22,089 nucleotides of DNA, from positions 1 to 22,089 of the forward strand of contig JACQOF010000072.1 of NCBI GenBank assembly GCA_016202645.1, in the 5' to 3' direction. How positions within the stretch are numbered: position 1 is the stretch's first letter; every line of letters starts with the position of its first letter. Positions 21,966 through 22,089 of the stretch are shown here, piece after piece. The position numbers and the translations under genes were made by a program. This stretch comes from a bacterium. Its GTDB lineage: Bacteria; Lindowbacteria; 2-12-FULL-62-27. The notes beneath the pieces are model-generated. The model was not told the DNA's origin. It saw only the letters and a list, made by a program, of their open reading frames with translations, and did not search any database.

Positions 21966-22089
21966 GAGCGTGTAACAAAATGAAAAAATCTGTTATGGTT
22001 CTGGTTCGAAGGGGTGGAGATAGGGAGGGAGACAGATATGGGGAAACCGATATTGGACGATCGTCTATGGGAGAAGATCGCCCCCTTGC
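21966..22089 (+). mobile_element. Left end of an IS5-family insertion sequence
   Basis: The terminal repeat probably starts GAGCGTGTAACAAAA at 21966. It is directly preceded by CTAA, which fits the YTAR target of the IS5 group. A 72-bp leader precedes the transposase gene. The right end is outside the window. Confidence 0.65.
22038..22089 (+). CDS. IS5-family transposase, N-terminal fragment (window edge)
   Basis: Only 17 codons are visible: MGKPILDDRLWEKIAPL. The pattern of a short basic start, LxDxxWEKIAPL, is the normal beginning of IS5/IS4-type transposases. A GGGAGG ribosome site lies nine bases before the ATG. The catalytic DDE domain would be beyond the window. Confidence 0.75.
   Translation, partial: MGKPILDDRLWEKIAPL

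Overview
The window looks like chromosome of an uncultivated, GC-rich, respiring bacterium. The translated proteins suggest a Gram-negative-type envelope: a Tat-exported Rieske protein, a Ccm system and periplasmic multihaem cytochromes. Split cytochrome b, a large octahaem cytochrome c and a UbiA/MqnP-like prenyltransferase fit a quinone-based (perhaps menaquinone) respiratory chain of the kind seen in several deep bacterial phyla. I cannot name the phylum from sequence alone.

Layout. 1-230: two copies of a 75-bp-period repeat (called R1 here) and an inverted pair of REP-like GAAA hairpins. 234-2030 (minus): ClC chloride transporter with CBS domains. 2083-2328: tRNA-Thr(GGT) and tRNA-Cys(GCA) on the plus strand. 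2329-2573: a second R1 array, small hairpins, an octamer repeat and a solitary REP hairpin. 2574-14336 (minus): one long, tightly packed gene run, read from high to low coordinate: ccmE, ccmF, ccmH-like, short ccmI-like, a membrane-anchored unknown, ccmA, ccmB, a HEAT-repeat membrane protein, Rieske, cytochrome b6-like, cytochrome b C-terminal half, octahaem cytochrome c. From ccmE to the HEAT gene nearly every junction is an ATGA overlap. 14417-14839 (plus): a half-size EamA transporter. 14843-19779 (minus): AI-2E family permease, UbiA/MqnP-like prenyltransferase, RNase III, FabF, ACP, FabG. 19833-20706 (minus): a nucleotidyltransferase-fold protein and an excisionase-type HTH protein. 20763-21359: a palindrome-dense non-coding element with inverted-repeat ends. 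21342-21965: gene debris. 21966-end: left end of an IS5-type insertion sequence.

How the genes work together. The large minus-strand run couples the haem-attachment machinery (Ccm) to a client that needs it heavily: a quinol-oxidising Rieske/cytochrome b complex with an eight-haem electron acceptor. The cytochrome b6 half keeps the cysteine that binds the extra haem c(i) in b6f-type complexes. CcmE carries Cys instead of His at the haem-binding position (CxxxY type), and the CcmH-like protein has a five-cysteine motif instead of CxxC. No ccmC, ccmD or ccmG is present. The fab/rnc block is housekeeping lipid synthesis and RNA processing.

The most unusual aspects are the variant Ccm set with its uncharacterised partners, a heptamer-built hairpin between the Shine-Dalgarno sequence and the start codon of the second cytochrome b gene, a 99-bp REP pair occupying exactly 33 codons of ccmI, and the TIR-bounded palindrome-dense element. 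I did not find a clear defence or CRISPR system.
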